64,000 bases of DNA from contig JBKBUF010000001.1 in assembly GCA_046290815.1 (NCBI GenBank), positions 231,832-295,831 of the forward strand, given 5' to 3'. This DNA is from JBKBUF01 sp046290815 (lineage in GTDB: Bacteria; Bacteroidota; Bacteroidia; Cytophagales; Cytophagaceae). Numbering within the stretch: the stretch's first letter is position 1; each line of letters opens with the position of its first letter. Of this stretch, positions 35,701 to 50,700 are shown in pieces. A program made the translations under genes and the position numbers. A model generated the notes under the pieces. That model saw nothing but the letters and a program-made list of their open reading frames with translations. It ran no database searches and was not told where the DNA came from.

Positions 35701-38700
35701 AACACTTTAAATGCAACCTATACACCTTCTCCTGCAGAAGTTACAGCCGGTTCGGTAGGTTTAACATTACAAACTACAGGCAATGGAAACTGTACACCTG
35801 TTTCCAGCAATATGAACGTAACTATTACACCTGCTCCAACAGTAAATTCAGGAGGCAATGTTTCCGTTTGCGGAAATAATGCAGCAGTTACCTTAGGTGG
35901 GTCTGTAACAGTCGCTACCGGTGGTACCTGGACAGGCGGGTCAGGAACATTCAATCCAAATAGAAATGTTGTAAGTCCAACCTATACACCATCAGCTGCT
36001 GAAATTTCAGCAGGGACAGTTACACTTACTTTAACTACAACAGGTAACGGAAATTGTGCTCCGGTAAGTGCAAATAAAACAATAACAATCACTCCTGCTC
36101 CTACTGTAAATCCAGGCTCGAACCAAAGTCTGTGTTCCAACAATCCGAACGCTACCTTGGCAGGTACTGTAACCATAGCCACCGGAGGTACGTGGTCAGG
36201 TGGTGCAGGAAGCTGGAATCCTAACAACAATTCTTTAACTGCGACCTATACTCCTACTGCAGCAGAAATAACAGCAGGATCAGTAACATTAACATTGACA
36301 ACAACAGGTAACGGAAACTGTAACGCTGTTTCAGCTCCGCTAACTTTGACATTTACCCCTGCTCCTGTAATGACTATTAGTCCTAACCAGACGCTTTGTG
36401 CTAATAATCCTGCTGCAAGTTTATCCGGTACTGTTACGGTAGCAACAGGAGCCACATGGTCAGGAGGCGGAGGAACTTATAGCCCTAATAACAATGCTTT
36501 AAATATTACCTATACACCAACTGCGGCAGAAATCACTTCAGGATCATTAACCCTGACCTTGACATCTACAGGAAACGGAAATTGTAATGCGGTAAACAGA
36601 CAAACCACTTTAACATTCACCAACTCTCCTACTGTTAATTCAGGTGGAGATGTTTCTGTTTGTGCCAATAATGCAACTATCGGATTAAACGGATCGGTAA
36701 CTGTTGCTACCGGAGGAACATGGACAGGAGGATCAGGTACATTTAACCCTAACAGAAATACTGTAAATGCGACATATACTCCGACGGCGGCTGAGATTTC
36801 AGGTGGATCTGTAGCACTTACATTAACAACTACCGGAAACGGAAACTGTAATGCGGTAAGCGCTAATAAAACTATTACCATTACCCCTTCTCCTGTTGTG
36901 AATGCCGGAGCACCTCAAACAGTTTGTGCTAATAATCCGGTTGTGACTTTGAATGGTACTGTTACTGTAGCAACAGGTGGAACATGGACAGGAGGTACAG
37001 GAACATTCAATCCTAACAGGAACGTTCTTAACCCTACCTATACTCCATCTGCAGCGGAAATTACGGCAGGAACAGTTACACTTACCTTAACCTCTACAGG
37101 AAATGGGAACTGTACACCTGTTTCGTCGAACATAACTATCACCATCACTCCAAGTCCTACAGTTGATGCAGGACCAGATGCTTTTGTTTGCGGAAACAAT
37201 CCTAATACTACTTTGGCAGGTGCTGTTACTGTGGCAACCGGTGGTCAATGGACAGGTATGGGAGGAACATTTGTACCTAATGCCAACACCCTAAATGCCA
37301 CTTATATCCCGAGTGCAGCAGAGATAAATTCAGGATTATCCATTCTTGAATTGGTGACTACAGGCAACGGTAACTGTCTTGCAGTAAGAGATACCATGTA
37401 TATAGTAATCACTGCACCTCCTACAGTAAATCCGGGTGCAGACAGAAATATATGTGTTAACAATCCTGCAATTGCTTTAAATGCAACAGTAACTGCGACA
37501 GGACCTGTTACTAATACATGGTCCGGAGGAGCAGGTACGTTTAATCCGAATGCCAATACCTTAAATGCGACTTATACCCCTTCACCTACTGAAATTACCA
37601 ATGGAACTGTAACATTAACATTGACCAGCAATCAGGCAGGTTGTAATCCTGTTTCCAGAAATGTTTTGTTTACCTTTACACCTGCGCCTACAGTAAGTGC
37701 AGGACCGAACAGAACAGTCTGTGCAAACAACCCTGCTACAGCTTTAACAGGATCTGTAACGGTAGCAACCGGTGGGACTTGGACAGGAGGTACAGGCACA
37801 TTCAATCCAAACAGAAATGTATTAAATCCGACATATACCCCATCTGCAGCAGAAATTACTGCAGGTACTGTTACATTGACGCTTACTACGACAGGTAATG
37901 GAAATTGTAATGCAGTAAGCAGTAACATGACCATAACCATTACTCCTGCCCCAACTGCCAATGCAGGTGCAAACCAATCAGTATGCTTTAATAACGCAGC
38001 CGTTAACTTAAATGGGTCTGTAACAATTGCAACAGGTGGAACATGGACATCAGCAGGAACAGGAAGCTTCCTGCCAAATGCAAGTGAATTAAATGCTACC
38101 TATATTCCATCGGATGCAGAAAGAGCTGCCGGAACTACCACATTAACTTTAACCACTACAGGTAACGGTAACTGCTTACCTGTTACTTCAACAATGAATG
38201 TGGCCATTACTCCTGCTCCGACAGTTAATGCAGGAGGAGCGGCAACTGTCTGCGGAAACAACCCAAGTCTTGCATTGAATGGCTCTGTAACTGTAGCAAC
38301 CGGTGGATTCTGGTCTGGAGGTACAGGAATTTTTAATCCGAACAGAAATACTCTTAATGCTACCTATACACCAAGCGCTGCTGAAATAATGGCGGGAACA
38401 GTTACACTTACCTTAACTACTACAGGTAATGGAAACTGTAATCAGGTATCACAAGACAAGACAATTACAATTACTCCTGCTCCTACAATTAATGCAGGAT
38501 CAGATATGACTTTGTGCGGTAATGTTGCATCAGTTACTTTAAACGGAACAGTAACAGTAGCTACAGGAGGAACCTGGACATCATCAGGTACCGGATCATT
38601 TTCACCAAATAACCTAACCGGTTCTTATGCACCATCTGCTGCTGACAGAACACCAGGAAATACGATCACACTTACTGTTACAAGTACCGGAAATGGTAAC

Positions 38701-41700
38701 TGTCTTGCTGTCACTGATGAAATGACCATCACATTTACTGCAGAACCAACGTTAAGTCATGCACCGACTATGAGTGTGTGCCCTAATGATTTCCCAGTAC
38801 AGTTAAATGCTACAGGTTCTCCTTCTTCATGGACCGGTGGTACAGGAACATTTAATCCGGGAAGAAATGTTTTAAATCCTCAATACACCCCATCAGCGGC
38901 GGAAGTTTCTGCAGGGTCAGTTACATTAACAGTTACAACCAATCCATTTGGCGCTTGTCCGTCTCTTTCAAGAACAGTTGTAATAACTATCCCTCCTACA
39001 CCGGTTGTTAGCGCAGGAGGAAATACCACAATATGTGGTGATGTTAACTCTATTGCTCTTAATGGTACAGTAACTAATGCAGGAGGTGGAATATGGTCAA
39101 CATCAGGTTCAGGTACATTCAGCCCGAATAATACTACACTCAACGGAACTTATAACATTACTGCTGCGGACAGAACAGCAGGTACTGTAACTCTAACGCT
39201 AACCTCAACCGGCAATGGTTCATGTTCTCCTGTAACTTCTACCAGAACAATTACCATTACACCTCCTCCTACTGTAGATCCGGGATTGGATAGATCTGTA
39301 TGTGCTGACATCACAGGTGTACCATTGAACGGAGTAGTAACTGTGGCATCAGGAGGTCAATGGACAACAAGCGGTGACGGAACATTTTCTCCGAATAACA
39401 CCACATTAAATGCAATGTATAATCCCGGGCCTAATGACAGGTCTTCCGGAAGCGTGACAATAACTCTGACCTCTACCGGAAACGGATTGTGTAATGCTGT
39501 ATCAAGAAGCTTTGTTTTAACAATCACTCCGGCTCCTACTGCAAATGCAGGACCGAATCAAACTATATGTGCTGATGCTAACAGCATCACATTGAATGGA
39601 GCAGTTACCATTGCTACAGGTGGAACCTGGTCATCAACAGGATCAGGAACCTTTTCTCCAAATGCCAATACCTTAAACGCAACTTACTTCCCGTCAAATG
39701 CAGACAGAACAAGCGGAGGAGTTACTTTAAGGCTTACCACAACAGGTAACGGAACATGTAACCCTGTTCAAAGTAATATGATTTTGACTATCACTCCGGT
39801 ACCGGTGGTAAATGCTGGACCTGATGTTACTTCCTGCGCCGATGTAACCAATGTGTTTTTAAATGCAGCTTCTGTGACCATTGCGACAGGGGGCACATGG
39901 ACTACTTCAGGTTCTGGAACATTTTCTCCAAATGCCAATACAGTAAATGCATCTTATTTACCATCTGCTACAGATAAAACATCAGGCATAGTTACATTAA
40001 CCCTTACTTCTACAGGAAACGGTACATGTAATCCTGTTAACGATGCCATGATAATAAACTTTACCCCGGCACCAACAGTGAATCCTGGGCCTAACCAAAC
40101 TGTATGTGCTGATGTTACAAATGTTAGCTTAAACGGTACTGTAACTGTAGCAACCGGGGGAACATGGACTACTTCAGGATCAGGAACATTTGGAAATGCC
40201 AATTCACTTACCACTAATTATGTACCATCTGCTGCAGACAGAACTGCAGGTACGGTCACATTAACCCTGACAAGTACAGGTAACGGAACATGCCAGCCTG
40301 TGTCTGCTACCAAGACAATAACTATTACACCTGCACCTACAGTAAATGCAGGAGCCAATGAATCGGTTTGTGCTGACCTGGCTTCAATACCATTAAATGG
40401 CACTGTAACAATTGCAACAGGAGGAATCTGGTCAACTTCAGGGACAGGTACCTTTACTCCGAATGCTACAACATTAAATGCAAGTTATGTTCCATCAGCT
40501 GCCGATAGAACAGCAGGATCAGTAACATTAACTCTAACAACTACCGGCAACGGAACATGTAATCCTGTATCTGCCCAAAAAGTTATTACTATCACCCCTG
40601 CTCCAACAGCAAATGCAGGTGCAGACCAGACAGTATGTTCGAATAACCCGAATGTTACACTTTCAGGAAGTGTGACAATAGCGACAGGAGGAACATGGTC
40701 AGGTGGAGTTGGAACTTTTAATGCTTCTGCAAATGATCTTAATGTAACCTACACTCCGACTGCAGGAGAAATTACAGCAGGTTCCTTAGTGCTTGGACTG
40801 ACAACAACCGGTAATGGTACCTGTCAGCCGGTAACTGATTATATTACTATCAACTTTAGTCCTGCTCCGACTGTTAATACCGGTGGAGACAGAACTGTAT
40901 GTGCCAATAATCCTAATGTGAGCCTTGCAGGTTCAGTAACAGTTGCAACAGGCGGAACATGGTCAGGTGGTGCAGGAACCTTTGCACCAAATCCAAATAC
41001 CTTAAATGCTGTTTATACTCCGACTGCCGGAGAGATAGCTGCAGGAACAGCAACACTTACACTTACTTCAACAGGAAACGGTACCTGTTTACCGGTTTCG
41101 GCAAATATGACCTTGACTATTACACCTGCTCCGACAGCAAATGCAGGTGCAAATCAAACGGTATGTGCTGATGCAACCGGAGTAGCTTTAAATGGAGCTG
41201 TAACCATTGCTACCGGAGGTACATGGACAACATCAGGTTCCGGAACATTTTCTCCTAATGCAAGCGCATTAAATGCTACTTATGTACCTTCCAATGGTGA
41301 CAGGACTGCAGGTAATGTTACTTTAACCTTAACTACTACAGGAAATGGTTCTTGTCTTGCCGTTACCAGTCAGACAACATTGACAATAACACCGGCTCCG
41401 ACAGTAAATGCAGGAGGTACTTATTCAGTATGTTCTAATAATGCAAATGTTGCCTTAAACGGCGCTGTTACAATTGCCACAGGCGGGACATGGTCAGGAG
41501 GAGCAGGAACATTTAGTCCTGATGCTAATACTTTAAATGCTACTTATACTCCGACTGCAGCAGAAATAGCTGCCGGAAGTCTTACCCTGACTTTAACTAC
41601 AACAGGTAACGGAACATGTAATCCTGTAAGCAACAACGCGGTAATATTATTTACACCTTCACCTGTTGTGAATGCTGGTGCTAACAGAACCATTTGTGCT

Positions 41701-44700
41701 AACAATCCGAGTCTGACTCTGGCAGGTACTGTAACAGGTGCAGGAGGAGGAACATGGACAGGCGGAACCGGAACATTCAATCCGGATGCAAATACCTTAA
41801 ATGCAATTTATACTCCTTCAGCAGCTGAAATAGCTGCCGGTACTGTTACATTAACACTGACCAGTACATCCAACGGCAACTGTTTGCCGGTGACATCAAA
41901 CATGACCATTACCATCACACCTGCTCCAACAGCCAATGCAGGTTCTGATCAAACAGTTTGTGCCAACAATGCTAATGTTGCATTAAATGGAGTTGTGACT
42001 GTAGCTACAGGCGGAACATGGTCAACTTCCGGAACAGGTAACTTTAACCCAAGCGCAAGCACATTAAATGCTACATATGTTCCATCAAATGCTGACAGAG
42101 TTAACGGGGGAGCCGTATTAACTTTAACTACTACAGGTAACGGAAACTGTAATGCGGTAACTTCAACCATAAATGTTACCATAACTCCGGCTCCTACCAT
42201 CAGTGCCGGACCTAATCAAACAGTGTGTGCTGACTTAAATCAAATTCCGTTGAACGGAGCAGTAACCGTAGCATCAGGCGCTACATGGACTACAACAGGG
42301 TCAGGAACATTTAACCCGGATGCGACTACATTGAATGCAAGTTATGTTCCAAGTGCTGCTGACAGAACTAATGGAAACGTTGTATTGACTTTAAGTTCAA
42401 CAGGTAACGGAAACTGCCTTGCGGTAACTTCTAATACCACTATAACCATTACTCCTGCTCCGACAGTAAATGCAGGACCGGATCAAATAGTTTGTGCTGA
42501 CCTGAACAGCGGGCTTTTGGCGGGCCAGGTGACAGTGGCAACAGGTGGGACATGGACTACTTCGGGAACAGGTTCGTTTTCTCCAAATCCGAATACATTA
42601 AATGCAAACTATGTATTCTCTAATGATGATAGAACTGCAGGAACTGTAACATTAACGCTGACAACTACAGGCAATGGAACGTGTCAACCTATATCAGATC
42701 AGATGGTGTTTACCATTACACCTGCTCCTGTTGTAGTTGCAGGAAACAACGTGACAGTCTGTGCGGATGTTAACAGTGTAGCATTAACAGGTGCAAGTGT
42801 TACAAATGCAACAGGAGGAAACTGGACTACTACAGGAACAGGTACCTTCTCCCCTAACGCCAATACCATTGCTGCTACCTATGTGCCAAGTGCAGCAGAT
42901 AAAGCATCAGGATTTGTTACACTAAGATTGACATCTACAGGAAACGGAACATGTAACCCGGTTTCTTCTCAGAGAACACTCACCATAACACCTGTACCTA
43001 CTGCTAATGCAGGACCTGATCAGACCATGTGTGCCAATGGTGGAAGTGTATTATTAAACGGAACGGTAACAATTGCAACAGGAGGCACATGGTCCACAGC
43101 TTCAGGTACCGGAACTTTCACTCCTGATGCAAATACATTACAGGTAACCTTTACTCCTTCTGCAACTCAGATTGCGAACGGACTTGCAACTATTACATTA
43201 ACTACTACAGGAAACGGAACATGTCAGCCTGTTACATCCAGAACTTATGTTTATATCAACCCGGTTCCGGTAGTAAATGCAGGGCCTAATCAGACTGTCT
43301 GCGCAAGTGTGGCCAACGTACCTTTAAATGGTACTGTACAAAATGCAACCGGCGGCGCATGGACTACATCAGGCACAGGATCATTTACTCCAAATGAAAA
43401 TACCTTAAATGCTACTTATGTTCCTTCACCGGAAGATAAGATGGCAGGACAGATAAACCTTACACTTACTTCTACCGGAAACGGTCCATGTAATGCTGTA
43501 AGTCATTCCATGATACTCAGGTTTACTCCTATTCCTACATCCAATGCCGGGCCAGCTGCAATGTGTTCAAACACTAATGGTATACAGTTAAATGGTACCG
43601 TTACCAATGCAACAGGTGCTATTTGGTCTACTTCAGGATCAGGAACATTCCTTCCTGGTGCAAATTCATTGGCGACCAGCTACAGACCGTCACCTGCTGA
43701 TATCACAGCAGGAAATGTAAATATTACTTTAACCACTACAGGAACAGGTGCATGTCCTGCTGCTTCAGCTACAATTGCTCTGACCATCCGTCCTCAACCT
43801 ACGGTTAACCCTGGTCCGGATCAGGTAGTATGTGCGAACGTAGGACAAGTAGCTTTAAATGGTTCTTTCGCTAATGCCAATGGTATCCAGTGGTCTTCGT
43901 CAGGAGGAGGAGTATTTGCTCCTAACAACACCACTCCGGTAGCGACTTATACTATGTCAGCTATTGACATAGCTAATGGAGGTGCGACTTTGACTATGAC
44001 CACAACCGGAAATGGAATATGTGCTCCTGTTTCAGCACAAATGAGATTAATAATAACACCTGCGCCAGTAGTAAATGCAGGACCTGATCAGACAGTTTGT
44101 GCGGACATAGCTGGCGTTACATTAAACGGATCTGTAACCGTAGCGACAGGCGGAACATGGACAAGTAATGGAACCGGAACATTTTCTCCTGATGAAAATA
44201 CATTAAATGCTACTTATATTCCATCTGCTGCGGATATAGCTGCAGGTACAAGAACATTAACTCTGACCAGTACAGGAAATGGTAATTGTATTCCTGTATC
44301 AGATCAAATGAATATCACCATAACTCCTGCTCCTACAGTAAATGCAGGTGGATCGGAGACGATATGTGCTGATGCTGCAGGGTTTGGTTTGAATGCTTCC
44401 TTTACAGTCGCAACAGGTGTAATGTGGGGTACAAATGGTTCAGGAACATTTTCTCCTGATATAAATTCACAGGCTGTAATTTATACTCCGTCACAGACAG
44501 ATATTTCTAACGGTAATGTTACACTCACGGTAATGACCACAGGAAACGGAACATGTAATCCTGTAACAGATAATTTTATTCTGACAATAACACCTGCTCC
44601 TACCGTTTTTGCAGGTGTAGGTTCAGGTTGTTCTGACCAACCGTCAATTGCTCTTAGTGGATTCTATACCGTATCTTCAGGAGCCACCTGGTCTACAAGT

Positions 44701-47700
44701 GGTACCGGAACATTTGATCCGGATAACACTACCATGAACGCAAGTTATATCCCTTCTGCTGCTGATATAGCGGCAACACAGGTAACCATAACTTTAACAA
44801 CATTCGGTAGCGGATTATGCGAAGAAGTATCTCATTCAACAGTATTAAATATTGTTCCTGCTCCAAGAGCCAACGCTGGACCTGATCAGACTCTTTGCGC
44901 AGATGTAGGATCTGTGGTATTAGACGGAGACATACAAAATGCAGGTGGAGGAATCTGGAGAACTTCAGGTACGGGTTCGTTCATGCCAAACAACACTACA
45001 ATTGATGCAACATATGTTCCTTCAGCAGCAGATACTGCAGCAAGATCAGTCACTTTGAGATTGGTAACTACAGGAAATAATATCTGTTCTGCTGATTCTG
45101 ATATGGTTGTTATTACCTTTGTTCCAAGACCGGTGGTTGATGCGGGACAAGCAGTAGTTTGTTCTAATAATCCTACATTAGACCTGAACGGTACAATTCA
45201 TAACGCAGGTGGTGGAGTTTGGAGTTCAACCGGTTCAGGGGCATTTACACCAAGCACGACTAACCTCACTGCAACCTATACTTTATCAGATGATGACAAA
45301 ACTACAGGAACAATCATTATCACTTTAACATCAACTGATAATGGAATATGTAATGCAGTTACAGACCAGATCACATTAAATGTTGCCAATTCACCACAGT
45401 CAATACCAGGACCTCCACAGTCACATTGTTCTGATATAGATAGTTTCCAATTGAATGGTGCATATCTAAATGCAGGAGGTGCAGTTTGGTCAAGTCCTAC
45501 AGGAGGTACCTTTACTCCATCCAATACTGCAATGGATGCTTTCTATCATCCGACTGCAGCAGACTCAGCGAACGGTTCAGTAACTTTAACTCTTACAACT
45601 ACGGATAATGGTCTTTGTAATCCTGTTTCAGAAACTGTAGTAATTACCCTTACTCCGGCTCCGACAATTGACGCAGGATCGTCTTCAGTTTGTATCGCCA
45701 CAAGCCCTGCGCCTCTAAATGCAGTTGTTACAGTTGCTCCGGGTGTGAAATGGACTTCAACAGGAACCGGTACTTTCGGTGACGATGAAAGTTTTTCAAC
45801 TACATATTCCCCAAGTGGTGGAGACATTATCGCAGGTGGATTTACTATTAATGTAGTAACAACCGGAAATCACGGATGTAAACAATATTCAGATCAGATT
45901 GTATTCCATATCACATCTCCACCTAATGCTAATGCAGGAGCTAACGAAACAATCTGTGCCGACAGAAATCAGATTAATCTGAATGGAATTGTTACCGGAG
46001 CTGACGGAGGAATCTGGACAACTAACGGAACAGGAACATTTGCGCCGGATAATACAACCCTTAATGCAACTTATAACATTTCTAATGCTGATAAAGCTGC
46101 CGGTTCTGTAACCCTTACATTAACTACCACCGGAAACGGAATATGTGCGGCACATTCAACAAACAAAGTTGTAACTATAACTCCTGCTCCGACTGCTAAT
46201 GCAGGAGGTAACAGATCTATTTGTGCTGATGCAAATTCTGTTGCCATCAACGGTACATTAACTATTGCCACACAAGGTATCTGGACAACAACCGGAACCG
46301 GAACCTTTAGTCCAGACAATACTGCATTGTCAATGACATACAATCCTTCTGCACAAGACAGAACAAATGGCGGGGTAACATTAACATTGACAACAACCGA
46401 TCACGGAATTTGTAATGCTGTAAGTAACAGTATGCAACTTACCATCACACCAGCTCCGACGGTAGATGCCGGTCCGCAAAGCATCTGTACTAATAATGCT
46501 AATATACAATTGAATGGCGCGGTAACGGTGGCGACAGGGGGACAATGGTCAACATTAGGATCAGGATCCTTTGCTCCTAACGTTAACACCTTGAATGCTT
46601 TCTATACCTTCTCTGCCGGAGATGTGACAGCAGGATCAGTTAGACTGGTATTGAGATCTACTGGTAACGGATTGTGCCAGCCGGTAAGAGATACCATCAC
46701 CATCAATCTTGTACCTCCACCATTTGTGAGCGCCGGTGATGATCAGACATTCTGTGAAGACATTGGAACAGTTCAGCTTAGCGGTTTGGTTTCAGGAAAT
46801 GCAACAGGTGGAGTCTGGACAACCTCCGGAGACGGAACATTTGATGATCCGACAAAACTTGATGCTATATATACTCCACTGGGTTCCGACCTTCCTCAAA
46901 ACGGACCACCTACTACTGTCACTTTAACCTTGACTTCATCAGGTCATGAGCCATGTGCAGCGGGCAGCGATCAGGTCAGCCTAACCTTTACACCTGCTCC
47001 AATTGCTGTTGTAAATGCAGGTAATGACACAACTGTTTGTGCAACATCTTCTGAAGTACCCCTTGACGGACAGGTTTTAATTGCTGATGGCGGAGAATGG
47101 GTAAGTTCCGGTACCGGATTCTTTACTCCGGACGCCTTCACTCTTAATGCAACTTACATCTTTGATGCAAATGATATTGCAGCAGGAGAAGTAACGCTAG
47201 TTCTCAGAACAACCGGTAACGGATTGTGTAATCCTGTGGTAGATACCATGGTGGTAACAATCACACCTCTTCCGACCATTGAAATAGGAATCGACAGAAT
47301 AGTATGTGCTGATACCGATGGGGTGCCTTTGACAGCACTTCTAGGAACAGCAACCGGAGCTTCATGGGCAACTTCAGGAACAGGTATATTTACCCCGGAT
47401 GAAAATCAGATCAATGTAACTTATATTCCATCTGTCGGAGATATCAATGATAGTATTGTAATCATCACTGCTGTTTCTACAGGAAATGGAGCGTGTAGCG
47501 CTGCAAATGACATGACAAGGATACTTATATCTCCTGCTCCGACCATTCATGCAGGTTTAGATCAGATTGTCTGTGCAGATAATGGCCCTGTAGATATTTC
47601 AGGAACTGTAACAGTGGCTACAGGCGGTCAATGGTCAACGTTGGGTGATGGTTCTTTTGCTAACGCCAATGATCTGAATACTCAATACACACTATCAGCA

Positions 47701-50700
47701 AACGATATCGCTGCAAGTGGTGCAACGCTTGTTCTTACTACAACAGGATTCGGAGATTGTAAGCCTGTAACAGACACATTACTATTAACGGTAACTCCTG
47801 CTCCTACCATCGACGCAGGCTTGGCTGCAACTATTTGTGCCGATGCCGATGGAGTGCAGCTCGATGCTAATGTAACTGTAGCTTCAGGAGGTCAGTGGAC
47901 AACTTCAGGAACGGGAGTTTTCTCTCCAAATGATGTAACTGTAGATGCGTATTATACACCTTCTCAGGCAGACAAAGATGCCGGTACAGTGACTTTAACT
48001 ATTGCATCAACAGGAAACGGAAACTGTAATGCAGTAAGTGACTTTACAACAATCACCATAACGCCTGCTCCGACTGTAGATGCCGGTGCAGAACAAACCG
48101 TATGTGCTGATATTGCTTCTGTTCAGTTAAATGGTTCCATGACTGTTTCTACAACCGGTTTATGGACAACATCGGGATCGGGTACATTTGATGATGCGAC
48201 TGCATTCAATGCAATGTATACCCCAAGTGCTCAGGACAGATCTGCCGGATCAGTGGTTTTAACATTAACAAGTACGGATAACGGAACATGTAGAACTTAT
48301 TCTGATCAGACCAGAATTATTATCACACCTGCACCAACAGTAGATGCAGGATTTGACAGGACTGTCTGTGGAAATAATGCATCTGTTGAATTAAGCGGAA
48401 GCATTACTGTTGCCACAGGAGCAACCTGGTCAGGTGGCAATGGAACCTTCTCTCCTGATGAGAATACCTTAAATGCTACCTATACGCCATCTGCTGCTGA
48501 AATTGCAGCTAATTCAGTAACACTTACCTTAACAACAACAGGAAACGGAACATGTATGGCTGTTACTGATCAGGTAACCATAAATATCACCAACGCACCG
48601 ACTGTAAATGCAGGGCTTGCTGATACGGTTTGTGCCAACAACAATGCTGTCGTATTGAATGGAAATGTAACCGTTGCAACAGGCGGAGTTTGGTCAGGCG
48701 GATCAGGAACCTTTACACCTAGTGCAACAGGCCTGAATTCGACTTACTATCCTTCTGCCAATGACATTGCTGCAGGTGAAGTTGTACTTGTACTTACAAG
48801 TACAGGCAACGGAGATTGTTTTGCAGTGACAGACACTGTAGAGATTATTATCGATCCCGCACCGATCGTAGATGCAGGTAATGACCAATCATTATGTGCA
48901 AACAATTCTCAGGTAGTGCTTTCAGGTAATGTTACTAATGCTGGTGGAGGATCCTGGACAGGCGGAAACGGAGTCTTTGTTAATAACAACAATGATTTAA
49001 ATGCGACCTATACTCCTACGGCGGCAGAAATTGCATCAGGAAGTCTGATTATGACATTGACATCAACAGATAACGGAAGATGTAATGCGGTTACCGATCA
49101 AATGAGAATATCATTTACCGACGGACCTACTGCCAATGCCGGACCTGACAGAACTGTATGTGCAAATAATGCAACAGTAGTTCTTAATGGCTCAGTAACC
49201 GTAGCTTCAGGCGGAACATGGACAGGCGGAAACGGAACGTTTAGCCCGAACGCTAATTCATTAACTGTAACTTATACTTTATCAGCTGATGAAATTGCTG
49301 CAAATGGTGTTACACTTACTTTTGAGACAACCGGAAATGGAAATTGTACTCCTGTATCTGATCAGGTGTCAATAAATGTGACTCCGGCACCTGTGGTGAA
49401 TGCAGGAATTGACAGAACTGTTTGTGCTAACAATCCTTCTTTAACATTAAATGGAAATATTACGGTAGCGACAGGAGGAACATGGTCAGGCGGAGCAGGA
49501 AATTTTGCTCCCGGAGCTGATTTCTTAAGTCCTCAATATACTCCTTCTGCTTCTGAAATCAGTGCAGGATCTGCAAGATTGATTTTAACCAGCACAGGTA
49601 ATGGTTCATGTTTAGCGGTTACTGATACCATGGATATTACCATAACTCCGGCTCCTACAGTTGATGCAGGTGTAGACCAGGTACTATGTTCTAACAATGC
49701 TGCTGTTACACTTGCCGGTGTGGTAACCATTTCCGGTGGAGGAACCTGGAGCGGTGGCCTTGGTACATACAATGCAGATGCCAATACACTTGATGCAACC
49801 TATACTCCTACTCCAAGTGAAATAGCTGCCGGTTCTGTGAATCTGACTTTAACAACCACAGGCAACGGTCTATGCAATGCAGTAACTGACCAGATGCGGA
49901 TATCATTCACCCCCTCTCCAACAGTAAATGCAGGTCCTGACCATACCATCTGTGCCAACAATGCTTCGTTGATACTGAATGGTACAATCACTGTTGCAGG
50001 TGGTGCAAACTGGGTTGGTGGAAACGGAACATTTACTCCGAGCAGAAATTCACTTACTGCTACATATATACCTTCTGCAGATGAAATAACTGCAGGAACA
50101 GCAACAATAACACTTACCACTACCGACAACGGAAACTGCCTTGCTGTATCTGACAACGTAGCTATTACCATTACCCCTGCCCCAACTGCCGATGCAGGGT
50201 CTGATCAGGTGGTTTGTGCAGATACCGACGGCATTGCAGTTAACGGACAGGTAACTATTGCTACAGGTGGTGTGTGGACAAGTTCAGGAACAGGATATTT
50301 TGCACCTAACTCTTCAACTCTGAATGCAACATATATCCCTTCTGCTGATGACAGAAACGGTAGTTCCATTGGATTAACCTTAACCACTACAGGTAACGGA
50401 AATTGTATCGCTGTGAACTCTGCCATGACTGTTGATGTAACTCCAAGACCAACTGTTAATGCAGGACCTCCTGTAATGGTTTGTGCAGATGCTTTAGGAA
50501 TACCTTTGAACGGATCAAGAACTGTAGCTTCAGGAGTAATCTGGACAACCTCAGGTAGCGGATCATTTAATCCTAGTCCAATGGCTCCAAATGCTACTTA
50601 TGTACCGTCAGATGCAGATAAAGCTGCCGGAAATCTGATACTAACTATAACTACTACAGGAAACGGACAGTGTAAGGCATACTCGGCCAACAAGCTTGTT

